This document shows, piece by piece, positions 1-8,413 of a stretch of DNA of 64,000 bases. Position 1 is the first letter of the stretch. Every line of letters begins with the position of its first letter. Both the position numbers and the translations under genes were made by a program. The notes below the pieces were generated by a model. The model was not told the DNA's origin and did no database searches. It saw nothing but the letters and a program-made list of their open reading frames with translations. The DNA lies in NCBI RefSeq assembly GCF_900104845.1, contig NZ_FNSR01000001.1:3286001-3350000 (forward strand), read 5' to 3'. This stretch comes from Paraburkholderia caballeronis. GTDB taxonomy: Bacteria > Pseudomonadota > Gammaproteobacteria > Burkholderiales > Burkholderiaceae.

Positions 1-1887
1 CGCGCCGTATGAGTAGTAGTGAAACGGCCGGCCTTGCAGCGCCGCCTGGTTCCAGTGCAGCTTCGGCGTCGCGTAGAAGCCGTCCGACCACAACTGCACC
101 CGCGCCAGATACGCTTTTGCGACGACCTCGCCGAACGGCACCGCATTGCCGCCGACGATCACGCTGTCGTGCGCGAAACGCACGTCCGATGCGCTGACGC
201 CGTCATCGCCCCACGTGCTCGCGGCGAACGCCGCGAGCCGCTCGCGCAGTTGCCGCGCCGCGTCCTGCGCGGCCTTGCCGTTCAGGTCCGAGCCGGTCGA
301 CGCGGCGGTCGCGGACGTGTTCGCGACCTTGCTCGTGTCGGTCGCGCTGACCCGCACGCGCGCGAAGTCGATCCCGAGTTCGTGCGCGACGACCTGCGCG
401 ACCTTCGTGTTCAGCCCCTGGCCCATCTCGGTGCCGCCGTGGTTCACGAGCACCGAGCCGTCGGTGTAGATGTGGACGAGCGCGCCCGCCTGGTTGAAGT
501 GCGTGACGTTGAACGCAATGCCGAACTTCACCGGCGTCAGCGCGATGCCCTTCTTCAGCACGTCGTTGTTCGCGTTGAACGCGCGGATGGCGGCGCGCCG
601 CGCGCGATAACCGCTCGTCGTCTCCAGTTCGGCGATCAGCTCGTGCAGCACGTTGTCGTCGATCGCCTGCCCGTACGGCGTCACGTTGTCGTCGGTCTTG
701 CCGTACAGGTTGCGGCGGCGCACGTCGAGCGGATCGAGGCCGAGCGTGCGCGCAATGTCGTCGATGATGTACTCGATCGCGAACGCGCCCTGCGGGCCGC
801 CGAAGCCGCGAAACGCGGTGTTCGACTGCGTGTTGGTCTTGCCGCAATGGCCCGCGATCGACACGTCCTTCAGCCAGTACGCGTTGTCGAAGTGACACAC
901 GGCGCGCGTCATCACCGGGCCGGACAGGTCCGCGGAGAAACCGCAGCGCGACGTCATGTCGACGGCTACGCCGTCGATCGCGCCGTCGTCGCCGTAACCG
1001 ACCTCGTAGGTGTAGTGGAAGTCGTGCCGCTTGCCGGTGATCGTCATGTCGTCGTCGCGGTCGGGCCGCAGTTTCACCGGACACAGCAGCTTCCACGCGG
1101 CGAGCGCCGCGCAGCACGCGAACAGACCGGACTGCGATTCCTTGCCGCCGAAACCGCCGCCCATCCGCCGGCATTCGACCAGCACGTTGTGCGACGCGAC
1201 GCCGAGCACGTGCGCGACCAGATGCTGCATCTCGCTCGGGTGCTGCGTCGAGCACCACACGTGCATGCCGTCGTCGTCCTTCGGCACCGCGTAGGCGATC
1301 TGCCCTTCCAGATAGAACTGCTCCTGGCCGCCGAGCGTCATCTCGCCGGCCGCGCGATGCGGCGCGCGCGCGAGACGCGCGGCCGCGTCGCCGCGCGCGA
1401 GCTTCAGCGGCGGGATCACGTACTGTTCGGCCGCGCGCGCCTGCTGCGCGGTGAGCACGGCGGGCAGCTCCTCGTAGACGACTTCCGCGCGGCGCGCGGC
1501 GCGCCGCGCCGTTTCGTGCGACGTCGCGACGACGATGAACATCGGCTGGCCGACGTACTGCACGAGACCGTCCGCGAGCACCGGGTCGTCGTGGACGATC
1601 GGCCCGCAGTCGTTGGTGCCGGGAATGTCGCTGGCCGTCAGCACCGCGACGACGCCGGGCGTCGCGTGGACCTTGTCGAGCCCGAGCGACACGAGCCGCG
1701 CGTGCGCCTTCGACGACAGCCCGAGCGCCGCGTGCAGCGTGCCGGCGACGACCGGAATGTCGTCGGTGTAGGTCGCGCGGCCGCTTACGTGCAGATGCGC
1801 GGATTCGTGCGGGCGCGACACGTGCACCTGCGCGAACGCCTCGCGCTGCTGCGCGTCCTCGATGAACGGTTCGACCTGCTGGTTCAT
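1..1887 (-). CDS. xdhB: Xanthine dehydrogenase, molybdenum-binding (large) subunit XdhB, 3' end cut by window edge
   Basis: Oxidises hypoxanthine and xanthine to urate in purine breakdown; this subunit carries the molybdopterin cofactor and the substrate site and pairs with XdhA. The 629 visible residues start MNQQVEPF and stay open to the left edge, so roughly the last fifth of the usual ~780 residues is outside. Family signatures are visible: a substrate-channel stretch with EQFYLE near residue 190, the molybdenum-pocket motif GGGFGGKE near 243-250, FRGFGGPQG further on, and MGQGLNTK. It follows xdhA by 37 bases on the same strand, as in an xdhAB operon; xdhC would be expected beyond the left edge. 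The family is secure from these motifs. Confidence 0.93.
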   Translation of the reverse strand, partial: MNQQVEPFIEDAQQREAFAQVHVSRPHESAHLHVSGRATYTDDIPVVAGTLHAALGLSSKAHARLVSLGLDKVHATPGVVAVLTASDIPGTNDCGPIVHDDPVLADGLVQYVGQPMFIVVATSHETARRAARRAEVVYEELPAVLTAQQARAAEQYVIPPLKLARGDAAARLARAPHRAAGEMTLGGQEQFYLEGQIAYAVPKDDDGMHVWCSTQHPSEMQHLVAHVLGVASHNVLVECRRMGGGFGGKESQSGLFACCAALAAWKLLCPVKLRPDRDDDMTITGKRHDFHYTYEVGYGDDGAIDGVAVDMTSRCGFSADLSGPVMTRAVCHFDNAYWLKDVSIAGHCGKTNTQSNTAFRGFGGPQGAFAIEYIIDDIARTLGLDPLDVRRRNLYGKTDDNVTPYGQAIDDNVLHELIAELETTSGYRARRAAIRAFNANNDVLKKGIALTPVKFGIAFNVTHFNQAGALVHIYTDGSVLVNHGGTEMGQGLNTKVAQVVAHELGIDFARVRVSATDTSKVANTSATAASTGSDLNGKAAQDAARQLRERLAAFAASTWGDDGVSASDVRFAHDSVIVGGNAVPFGEVVAKAYLARVQLWSDGFYATPKLHWNQAALQGRPFHYYSYGA

Positions 1888-1924
1888 GACGTTGCTCTCC
1901 GGTTCTTTCGTTGCGGCGTGCGGC

Positions 1925-3454
1925 TCATGCGGCGGCGTCCTCGATGCCGGTCTCGGCCTGCACCGCGCGCACGTCGAGCGCGGCCTTCGGCAGCGGATCG
2001 CGCGGGCGCGTTTCGAGCCAGAAGCGATACAGCGTGTTTCGCGCGGCGTCGAGCCGGTAGTCGCCGGTCGCGCGCATGTCCGTGAGCGGCGCGTAGTCGT
2101 CGCCGAGCGCGAGCATCGCGGCCTGCGCGGTCGCCTCGTGCCACTGCGCGTCGGCGAGCGCGGCCTCGGTGCGCGCCGCGCGCTTCGGGGTCGCGGCCAT
2201 CCCGCCGAACGCGACGCGCGGCGCGCGGATCGCGTCGCCGTCCGCGACGAACGCGAACGCCGCGCAGACCGCCGAGATGTCGGAGTCGAAACGCTTCGAC
2301 AGCTTGTAGGTGCGGAATCGCAGATTCGGCACGCGCACCGGCACCTTCACCGCGAGCACGAACTCGTGGTCGGCCATGTCCTTTTTCTGGTACTCGAGAT
2401 ACAGGTCTTCGAGCGGCAGTTCGCGCGTAACGTCGCCGCCGCGCAGCACGACGCGCGCGCCGAGCGCGATCAGCCCCGGCATCGAGTCGCCGATCGGCGA
2501 GCCGTTCGCGACGTTGCCGCCGAGCGTCCCCGCGTTGCGGATCGGCAGCGACGCGAAACGCTGCCCCATCTCGACCAGCTCCGGATAGTGCTTCGCCAGT
2601 TCCTCATACGCGCGCTCGACGCTGACCGCCGCGCCGATCTCGATCCACGCGTGATCGACGGCGATGCGCGTCATCGCGTCGATGCCGCCGACATACACGA
2701 CGTCGCCAAGGTCGCGCATCTGCTTCGTGACCCACAGCCCGACGTCGGTGCTGCCGGCGACGATGCGCGTCGCCGGGCGTTCGGCCTTGAGCGCGGCGAG
2801 CGCGTCGACGGTGCGCGGCGCGTCGAAGCGGCGGCCGTCGTATTCGTAGCGGAACGTGTCGTCGCGCTCCAGCGCCGCGAGCGCGCGGGCGAGCGCCGCG
2901 ACGTCGAGCGGGACTTTCGGCGCGGACGAAGCGAACATCTGCTCGGCCGCGTCGAGAATCGGCCGGTAGCCGGTGCAGCGGCACAGGTTGCCGGTCAGCG
3001 CGTTCGCGATCTCGTCGCGCGACGGCACCGTAGATGCGTGCGCGGCGCCTGCGCCTTGCTCGTGGCCGTGCTTCTCGTACAGCGCCCACATCGACATCAC
3101 GAAACCCGGCGTGCAGAAGCCGCACTGCGAGCCGTGGCAGTCCACCATCGCCTGCTGGACCGGATGCAGCGAGCCATCCGGCTGGCGCAGGTCCTCGACG
3201 GTGAAGAGCGCCTTGCCGTCGAGCGTCGGCAGGAACTGGATGCACGCGTTGACGGCCTTGAACCGGACGCCGCCCTGCCCGTCGCGCTCGCCGACGACGA
3301 CCGTGCACGCGCCGCAGTCGCCTTCCGCGCAGCCTTCCTTCGTGCCGGTGCAGCGCGCGTCCTCGCGCAGATACTGGAGGACGGTGCGGGTGACCGGCGC
3401 GTCGCTGACTTCGCGGATCGCATGGCGGTGATAGAAGCGGATCGGCTGGCTCAT
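1925..3454 (-). CDS. xdhA: Xanthine dehydrogenase small subunit XdhA (2Fe-2S and FAD domains)
   Basis: Electron-transfer subunit of xanthine dehydrogenase, 509 residues. The N-terminal ferredoxin-like domain shows the plant-type 2Fe-2S cysteines in GTKEGCAEGDCGACTV, and the second 2Fe-2S domain shows CGFCTPGF and GNLCRCTGYRP. A CO-dehydrogenase-type FAD-binding domain follows, with IVAGSTDVGLW and RNAGTLGGNVANGSPIGD. The start MSQPIRFYHR was chosen because the 30 upstream in-frame codons are proline-rich and unlike the family. It is first in the xdhAB unit and divergent from the yhhS-like gene; a perfect inverted repeat in the shared 346-base gap is the likely control site. Confidence 0.95.
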   Translation of the reverse strand: MSQPIRFYHRHAIREVSDAPVTRTVLQYLREDARCTGTKEGCAEGDCGACTVVVGERDGQGGVRFKAVNACIQFLPTLDGKALFTVEDLRQPDGSLHPVQQAMVDCHGSQCGFCTPGFVMSMWALYEKHGHEQGAGAAHASTVPSRDEIANALTGNLCRCTGYRPILDAAEQMFASSAPKVPLDVAALARALAALERDDTFRYEYDGRRFDAPRTVDALAALKAERPATRIVAGSTDVGLWVTKQMRDLGDVVYVGGIDAMTRIAVDHAWIEIGAAVSVERAYEELAKHYPELVEMGQRFASLPIRNAGTLGGNVANGSPIGDSMPGLIALGARVVLRGGDVTRELPLEDLYLEYQKKDMADHEFVLAVKVPVRVPNLRFRTYKLSKRFDSDISAVCAAFAFVADGDAIRAPRVAFGGMAATPKRAARTEAALADAQWHEATAQAAMLALGDDYAPLTDMRATGDYRLDAARNTLYRFWLETRPRDPLPKAALDVRAVQAETGIEDAAA

Positions 3455-3566
3455 CGGATCGATCGGGTGATTCGTCGAGGGGGGCGGGCCGCACGGGCCA
3501 CGCTCGGGGGATGGTTTGAAAGCTATCACCGCCAATATTCGCAACCCATAGGCGCACGAGCATGGC

Positions 3567-3592
3567 GGACATATCGGTACGGCGATATGTCC
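3567..3592. promoter_or_regulatory. Perfect 10-bp inverted repeat in the xdhA / yhhS divergent promoter region
   Basis: The arms GGACATATCG and CGATATGTCC are exact reverse complements separated by six bases (GTACGG). The element lies 113 bases upstream of the xdhA start and 209 bases upstream of the yhhS-like start, inside the only long non-coding stretch here (3455-3800). Arm length and short spacer suit a dimeric repressor or activator site for one or both genes. No regulator gene lies next to it, so the protein is unknown. A hairpin role in RNA is less likely because no T-tract follows. The rest of 3455-3800 shows nothing else I can name. Confidence 0.55.
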
Positions 3593-3800
3593 CGGCCCGC
3601 GCGCCCCCCGGTCGCGGGCGGCACCCGTTCATTTTGCACCGCGAACCGGCCAGCAAGAAGGCCGGAGGCGGCCGGCGAAAAATCGCGGAAAACGGCCGCC
3701 CCGCCTTTCGTTCCCGTAAGCCGCTTCTTTGGTGACTGCAGAAGAACCGGTTCCATGGGAAAATCACGCTTTTCCGCCGTCTTCAACCCGCATTTCCCCC

Positions 3801-5012
3801 ATGTCCGCCGACCTCGCGCCGCCGCGCAGCGAATTCGCGACGACCCTGCAGATCATTCCGGTCGTCTTTTTCACGTTCCTCTGCTACCTCGCCATCGGCA
3901 TCCCGCTCGCGGTGCTGCCCGGTTATGTGCACGGCGATCTCGGCTTCAGCACGGTCGTCGCCGGCGCGGCGATCAGCGTGCAGTACCTCGCGACGCTTGC
4001 GTCGCGCGCGCTCGCGGGCCGCTCGGCCGACACGCTCGGCCCGAAAAAAACCGTGACGATCGGGCTGATCGGCTGCGGCGTCAGCGGCACGCTGCTGCTG
4101 CTCGCGACGCTCGCCGGCCACTGGCCGTCGCTGAGCCTCGGGCTGCTGGTGGTGAGCCGGCTCGTGCTCGGTTTCGGCGAGAGCCTGTGCGGCACCGGCG
4201 CGATCCTGTGGGGGATCGGCCGCGTCGGCACGGCGAACAACGCGCGCGTGATCTCGTGGAACGGCATCGCGACCTACGGCGCGCTCGCGATCGGCGCGCC
4301 GCTCGGCGTCGAGCTGGCGCGCTTCTGCGGCTTCTGGATTCTCGGCGTCACGGTGATCGCGCTCGCCGCGCTCGGCTACTGGCTCGCGCGGCCGATCGCG
4401 GCGGTGCCGGTGGTGCACGGCGAGCGGATGTCGTACCGCAGCGTGTTCACGCGCGTCCTGCCGCACGGCATCGGCCTCGCGCTCGGGTCGGCCGGCTTCG
4501 GCTCGATCGCGACGTTCATCACGCTGTTCTACGCGGCGAAGCACTGGCCGAACGCGGCGCTGTCGCTGACGGTGTTCGGCACGATGTTCATCGGCGCGCG
4601 GCTGCTGTTCGCGAACACGATCCGCAAGTACGGCGGCTTCCGCGTCGCGATCGCGTCGTTCTCCTGCGAATGCGCGGGCCTGCTGCTGCTGTGGCTCGCG
4701 CCGGCGCCGCAGGTCGCGCTCGCGGGCGCGGCGCTGACCGGCTTCGGCTTCGCGCTGGTGTTCCCGGCGCTCGGCGTCGAGGCGGTCGGCCTCGTGCCGC
4801 CGGCGAGCCGCGGCGCGGCGCTGTCCGCGTACTCGGTGTTCCTCGACCTGTCGCTCGGCATCACCGGGCCGCTCGCCGGGTTCGTCGCGAACCTGTTCGG
4901 CTACGGCTCGGTGTTCCTGTTCGCGGCGCTCGCGGCGGCGGCGGCGGTCGCGCTGTCGGTCGCGCTGTACCGGCGCAGCGTGCGAACCGGCGGCGCACGG
5001 ACCGCCGGTTAG
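3801..5012 (+). CDS. yhhS: Major facilitator superfamily exporter, YhhS family
   Basis: Inner-membrane transporter of 403 residues with about 12 hydrophobic segments. It matches the E. coli YhhS pattern along its length: [19 protein letters not shown] in the first helix pair, the loop signature [10 protein letters not shown] between helices 2 and 3, [19 protein letters not shown] in mid-protein, [20 protein letters not shown] segments in the second half, and [14 protein letters not shown] near the end. YhhS relatives have been linked to export of small molecules; the substrate here is unknown. The start MSADLAPP was chosen over an upstream in-frame ATG at 3729 because the extra residues are not family-like. 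Divergence from xdhA makes purine-related cargo conceivable, but that is only inference. Confidence 0.85.
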   Translation: MSADLAPPRSEFATTLQIIPVVFFTFLCYLAIGIPLAVLPGYVHGDLGFSTVVAGAAISVQYLATLASRALAGRSADTLGPKKTVTIGLIGCGVSGTLLLLATLAGHWPSLSLGLLVVSRLVLGFGESLCGTGAILWGIGRVGTANNARVISWNGIATYGALAIGAPLGVELARFCGFWILGVTVIALAALGYWLARPIAAVPVVHGERMSYRSVFTRVLPHGIGLALGSAGFGSIATFITLFYAAKHWPNAALSLTVFGTMFIGARLLFANTIRKYGGFRVAIASFSCECAGLLLLWLAPAPQVALAGAALTGFGFALVFPALGVEAVGLVPPASRGAALSAYSVFLDLSLGITGPLAGFVANLFGYGSVFLFAALAAAAAVALSVALYRRSVRTGGARTAG

Positions 5013-5675
5013 ACACGCCGCACCGATCGTTGCAGCAGCAAGGATTCGCCGCGAAACCGTTGCGCGAGGGCGGAAAACGGTTTCACCGCGACGCGCCGCT
5101 CGCGGCCGCCTCGATGCGGCCGGCCGGGCCGATTGACGGAGTTAACAAAGTTAACATCGACGGTCAACAACCGCCCGTCGCCGGATTTACGTTTTCTTTT
5201 TCCGGACCCGAAAGGCATAAAAAAAATCAAATAGTCACGTTGCCAATATTTTTCGCGCGATGACTGCCGGATATGAAAAACTTCCGCCTTCTTTTTTTAT
5301 CCGGGTTTAACTCTCCGCATGCGAAATTACGGCATCCGGACGATTCCCGCCGAAGGCCACCCCACAGGGCCGCCCACAGCCCGTTACGGGATAAATCCGC
5401 GCTGGCGCCCGAACAGTCAAAATCGAATTGTGACAGTCACGCCGATAAGCGGATTCATCATTTGAGTCGTCGTGCATTCGCGATTGCTGTAGCCATTTAA
5501 AAAGGATGGGTTTTTTGCCCGGAAGTTGTTATTTTCTCTGACAGTCAATATGATTTTCCTGCTTATTCAGCAATCGGAGGTCCGACGGGACATTCGCCCG
5601 CACACCACCGCGCCGTTCGTGTAGTTGCAACGCCCCTTCACCGGTCCATGTACCTTGCATACGAGGCGAACTTCG
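5013..5675. other. 663-base non-coding, AT-richer gap
   Basis: No gene recognised. From about 5,130 to 5,570 the base composition falls clearly below the neighbourhood, with runs of A and T. It holds a 15-bp palindrome (listed separately), a loose pair CCGGATA (5267-5273) / TATCCGG (5298-5304), and a short reading frame at 5273-5500 with no good start context or recognisable protein. The right end must hold the promoter of the LysR gene. The composition break could mark old foreign DNA or simply a promoter region; I cannot tell which. Confidence 0.5.
5141..5155. promoter_or_regulatory. Palindrome GTTAAC-AAA-GTTAAC, operator-like
   Basis: Two copies of the self-complementary hexamer GTTAAC flank AAA, giving a 15-bp palindrome; a weaker related half (GGTCAAC) follows at about 5162. 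It lies 129 bases after the YhhS-type gene and 521 bases before the LysR gene. The shape suits a winged-helix or LysR-type regulator site, but no transcription start can be tied to it from sequence alone. Confidence 0.35.
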
Positions 5676-6644
5676 ATGAACCAGATACATGCCATGCGCG
5701 TGTTCGTCCGGGTGGCGGAAAGCCAGAGCTTTCGCCGTGCCGCGCAGCAGCTCGACGTGTCGAACGCGCTCGTCACGCGCGCGATCGCCACGCTCGAAGC
5801 CCATCTGCACACCCGGCTCATCAACCGGACGACGCGCAACGTGTCGCTCACCGACGCCGGCCTGCGTTATCTCGAAGGCTGCCGCAGCGTGCTCGAAGAA
5901 CTCGACCATCTCGAACATGCGGTCCTGCACACCGAGCACGAGCCGAGCGGCACGCTGCGCGTCGTCGCGTCCGGCGCGCTGTCGCTGCCGACCTTGACGC
6001 CGCTGATCGACGGCTACCGGCGGCTCTATCCGCGCGTGCACGTGCGGCTCACCGTGGACGCGCGCAACGTCGATCTGCTCGAAGACGGCTACGACGTCGG
6101 CATCCTCACCGCCTCGCCGGCGCCGGGCAGCGAGCTGATCACGCGCACGCTCGGCACCTCGGCGTTCGTGCCGTGCGCCGCGCCGTCGTGGCTGGAGGAA
6201 CACGGAGAGCCCGGCACGCCGGAGCAATTGACGCTGCACGCGGCGATTTCGCTGCCGCCGGACCAGCACAGCGCGACGTGGCGCTTCGCGCGGGCCGGCG
6301 AGCACGCGCAGCCGGTCACGCTGCAACCCGCGTATGCTGTGAACAGCATGCTGATGGTGCGGCTCGCCGCGCTGGCCGGGATGGGCGTCGCGATCGTGCC
6401 CGCGCCGCTCGTCGCCGACGACTTCGCGGCCGGCACGTTGCAGCGTCTGTTGCCCGACTACGAGATCGACGACCCGGACGCGCGGCTGTCGATCGTCTAT
6501 CCGGGCCGCCAGCATCTGCCGGCGAAAACGCGCCGTTTCGTCGATTACGCGGTCGAGCACTTCGCGAACGGCCGCCCGCCGGCGGCGCCCTGTCCGCTTG
6601 CCGCGAATGCCGGCGCCGCGCTGCGCGCGGTCGGCGGGCCATGA
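5676..6644 (+). CDS. LysR family transcriptional regulator
   Basis: DNA-binding regulator of 322 residues. Residues 1-60 form the LysR winged helix-turn-helix (MRVFVRVAESQSFRRAAQQL, then NALVTRAIATLEAHLHTRL and the wing TTRNVSLTDAG). The remainder is a periplasmic-binding-protein-like effector domain beginning near GTLRVVASGAL. The start was set at the ATG following GAGGCGAAC rather than an upstream in-frame ATG at 5625. Its division resembles regulators close to DsdC/CrgA-type LysR proteins, but I cannot name a ligand. It lies 60 bases upstream of the D-lactate dehydrogenase gene on the same strand, so it may control that gene or share its transcript. Confidence 0.9.
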   Translation: MNQIHAMRVFVRVAESQSFRRAAQQLDVSNALVTRAIATLEAHLHTRLINRTTRNVSLTDAGLRYLEGCRSVLEELDHLEHAVLHTEHEPSGTLRVVASGALSLPTLTPLIDGYRRLYPRVHVRLTVDARNVDLLEDGYDVGILTASPAPGSELITRTLGTSAFVPCAAPSWLEEHGEPGTPEQLTLHAAISLPPDQHSATWRFARAGEHAQPVTLQPAYAVNSMLMVRLAALAGMGVAIVPAPLVADDFAAGTLQRLLPDYEIDDPDARLSIVYPGRQHLPAKTRRFVDYAVEHFANGRPPAAPCPLAANAGAALRAVGGP

Positions 6645-6704
6645 CCTGAAACCAGCCGACGCCCGGTACGCACGGCCGAGACGGCGGCGCACCGGAGCGC
6701 AACG

Positions 6705-7703
6705 ATGCGGATCGACCTGTTCAGCAGCCGCCAGTACGACGTCGACACGTTCAACGAAGCGAACGCGTCGTTCGGCTTCGATCTGCACTTCCACGACACG
6801 CGGCTCGACCCCGACACCGCGATCCTCGCGCGCGGCGCGGACGCGGTCTGCCCGTTCGTCAACGACACGGTGGACGCGGCGGTGCTGCAACAGTTGCAGA
6901 CGCTCGGCGTGCGGCTCGTCGCGCTGCGCTCGGCCGGCTTCAATCACGTCGATCTCGCGGCGGCCGCGCGGCACGCGCTGCCGGTCGTGCGCGTGCCGGC
7001 GTATTCCCCGCACGCGATCGCCGAGCACGCGGCCGGCATGATCCTCGCGCTGAACCGGCGGCTGCCGCGTGCGGTGGCGCGCACGCGCGAAGGCGACTTC
7101 TCGCTGCAAGGGCTGCTCGGCTTCGACCTGTTCGGGCGCACGGTCGGCGTGGTCGGCACCGGGATGATCGGCAGGACCTTCGCGCGGATCATGGCGGGTT
7201 TCGGCATGCGCGTGCTCGCGTTCGATCCGGGCACGCCGGACGCCGGACTGATCGCGCTCGGCGTGCAGTACGTGCCGCTCGACACGCTGCTCGCGGAGTC
7301 CGACATCGTGAGCCTGCATTGCCCGCTGGTGCCGGCCACGCACCACCTGATCGACGCGGACGCGCTCGCGCGGATGAAGCGCGGCGCGATGCTGATCAAC
7401 ACCGGGCGCGGCGGGCTCGTCGAGAGCAATGCGCTGATCGGCGCGCTGAAGACCGGCCAGCTAGGGCATCTGGGGCTCGACGTGTACGAGGAGGAAGGCG
7501 GCCTCTTCTTCGAGGATCACTCGGATCTGCCGCTGCAGGACGACGTGCTCGCGCGGCTGCTGATGTTCCCGAACGTGATCGTCACCGCGCACCAGGCGTT
7601 CTTCACGCGCGAGGCGATGAACGAGATCGCGCGCACGACGCTTGGCAACGTCGCCGCGTGGCGCGACGGCGCGACGCGCAACGCGGTTCAGTTGCCGGAA
7701 TGA
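6705..7703 (+). CDS. ldhA: D-lactate dehydrogenase (2-hydroxyacid dehydrogenase family)
   Basis: NAD-dependent enzyme of 332 residues that interconverts pyruvate and D-lactate in the cytoplasm. The Rossmann nucleotide-binding motif GVVGTGMIGRTFARI is in mid-protein. The substrate-binding arginine lies in LINTGRGGLVESNAL, followed by the catalytic glutamate region LDVYEEEGGLFFEDHS and the catalytic histidine in VTAHQAFFT. The segment FFEDHSDLPLQDDVLARL is characteristic of LdhA rather than of phosphoglycerate or formate dehydrogenases. Length matches E. coli LdhA (about 329). A GGAG precedes the ATG. The last 16 bases overlap the convergent gene at 7688-8245. Regulation by the upstream LysR gene is possible. 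Confidence 0.9.
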   Translation: MRIDLFSSRQYDVDTFNEANASFGFDLHFHDTRLDPDTAILARGADAVCPFVNDTVDAAVLQQLQTLGVRLVALRSAGFNHVDLAAAARHALPVVRVPAYSPHAIAEHAAGMILALNRRLPRAVARTREGDFSLQGLLGFDLFGRTVGVVGTGMIGRTFARIMAGFGMRVLAFDPGTPDAGLIALGVQYVPLDTLLAESDIVSLHCPLVPATHHLIDADALARMKRGAMLINTGRGGLVESNALIGALKTGQLGHLGLDVYEEEGGLFFEDHSDLPLQDDVLARLLMFPNVIVTAHQAFFTREAMNEIARTTLGNVAAWRDGATRNAVQLPE

Positions 7704-8245
7704 CGCGGCAGCGCGTCGGGGCCGAGGCCCGCGCCGGCGTCGGCGCCGTATTCGGGCATCAGCGCCACGCCGCACAGTTCGCGCAGCAGCGGCGCCTCGC
7801 GCTCGTGCGCCTCGACCGGCAGCCACAACGCGCCCGCATACGCGAGATAACGCGCGCGATGCTGGCCGTTGCGGAACGCAACGACCCCTTCGTGCGCCAG
7901 CCCGAACCAGCCCGCAATGCTCGCGACGCGACGCCGGCTGACGGTCACGTACGGCATCTGCGGGATCCGCTCGTTCGACGGATCGAGGAATTCGCGGATG
8001 CCGCGCACCTTGCCCGCATGCCATTCGTCAACCGGCTTCAGCACGTAGTCGGTGTCGTCGCGGTCCGCGCATTGCAGCAGCCTGCGCACGTCGACGACCA
8101 CGACCTCGTGGCGCGCGCCCTCGTCCGCGAACACGCGCGCGAGACGCACGTGGTCGTACCCGGCATGGGCGGGCAACGGCACGATCCACAACGATCCGGA
8201 CGACGGATCGCCATTCGGCAGGACGCTCGGGACAGACGACGGCAT
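7688..8245 (-). CDS. Plasmid fertility inhibition factor family protein (Osa/FiwA-like, ParB/Srx fold)
   Basis: A 185-residue soluble protein. The segment WIVPLPAHAGYDHVRLARV, the stretch DYVLKPVDEWHAGKVRGI, and the short motif FRNGQHRARYLAY (residues ~124-137) followed by a hydrophobic turn and PVEAHE resemble Osa and FiwA. Those plasmid proteins block conjugative transfer or T-DNA export and have a ParB/sulfiredoxin fold with an NG-x-HR nucleotide-binding loop. The family name is recalled from memory rather than searched. I chose the ATG at 8245 because the 35 preceding in-frame codons do not look conserved. It is convergent with ldhA and divergent from a decayed crotonase gene. No plasmid or conjugation genes surround it, so its chromosomal role is open. 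Confidence 0.6.
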   Translation of the reverse strand: MPSSVPSVLPNGDPSSGSLWIVPLPAHAGYDHVRLARVFADEGARHEVVVVDVRRLLQCADRDDTDYVLKPVDEWHAGKVRGIREFLDPSNERIPQMPYVTVSRRRVASIAGWFGLAHEGVVAFRNGQHRARYLAYAGALWLPVEAHEREAPLLRELCGVALMPEYGADAGAGLGPDALPRHSGN

Positions 8246-8413
8246 GGACAGAAAGGGGCTCCGGAGAAAGGCGGGATCGAGGATCGACGCCGAAAAGCGG
8301 CCTAAGCTACGGTTCATTTGTGAATGCCCCATGACGACGAACGGTTCCATTCATCGCGGGTAGCATGCCGCGTGCCGACCGTGGCCATGGCGCGCGGCGC
8401 AGGAGACTAACAC

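Noticed and set aside
19..2085. A 688-codon open frame on the plus strand opposite xdhB and xdhA
   Set aside because: Arg/His/Asp/Val-rich nonsense typical of the complement of GC-rich genes; the minus strand carries clear XdhB and XdhA motifs.
3455..3800. Purine riboswitch upstream of xdhA
   Set aside because: The inverted repeat is a simple two-arm element; no three-way junction or conserved purine-aptamer core was found.
5273..5500. A 75-codon frame starting MKNFRLLF in the AT-rich gap
   Set aside because: No good ribosome site, no recognisable domain, and a Pro/Arg/His-rich body suggests chance.
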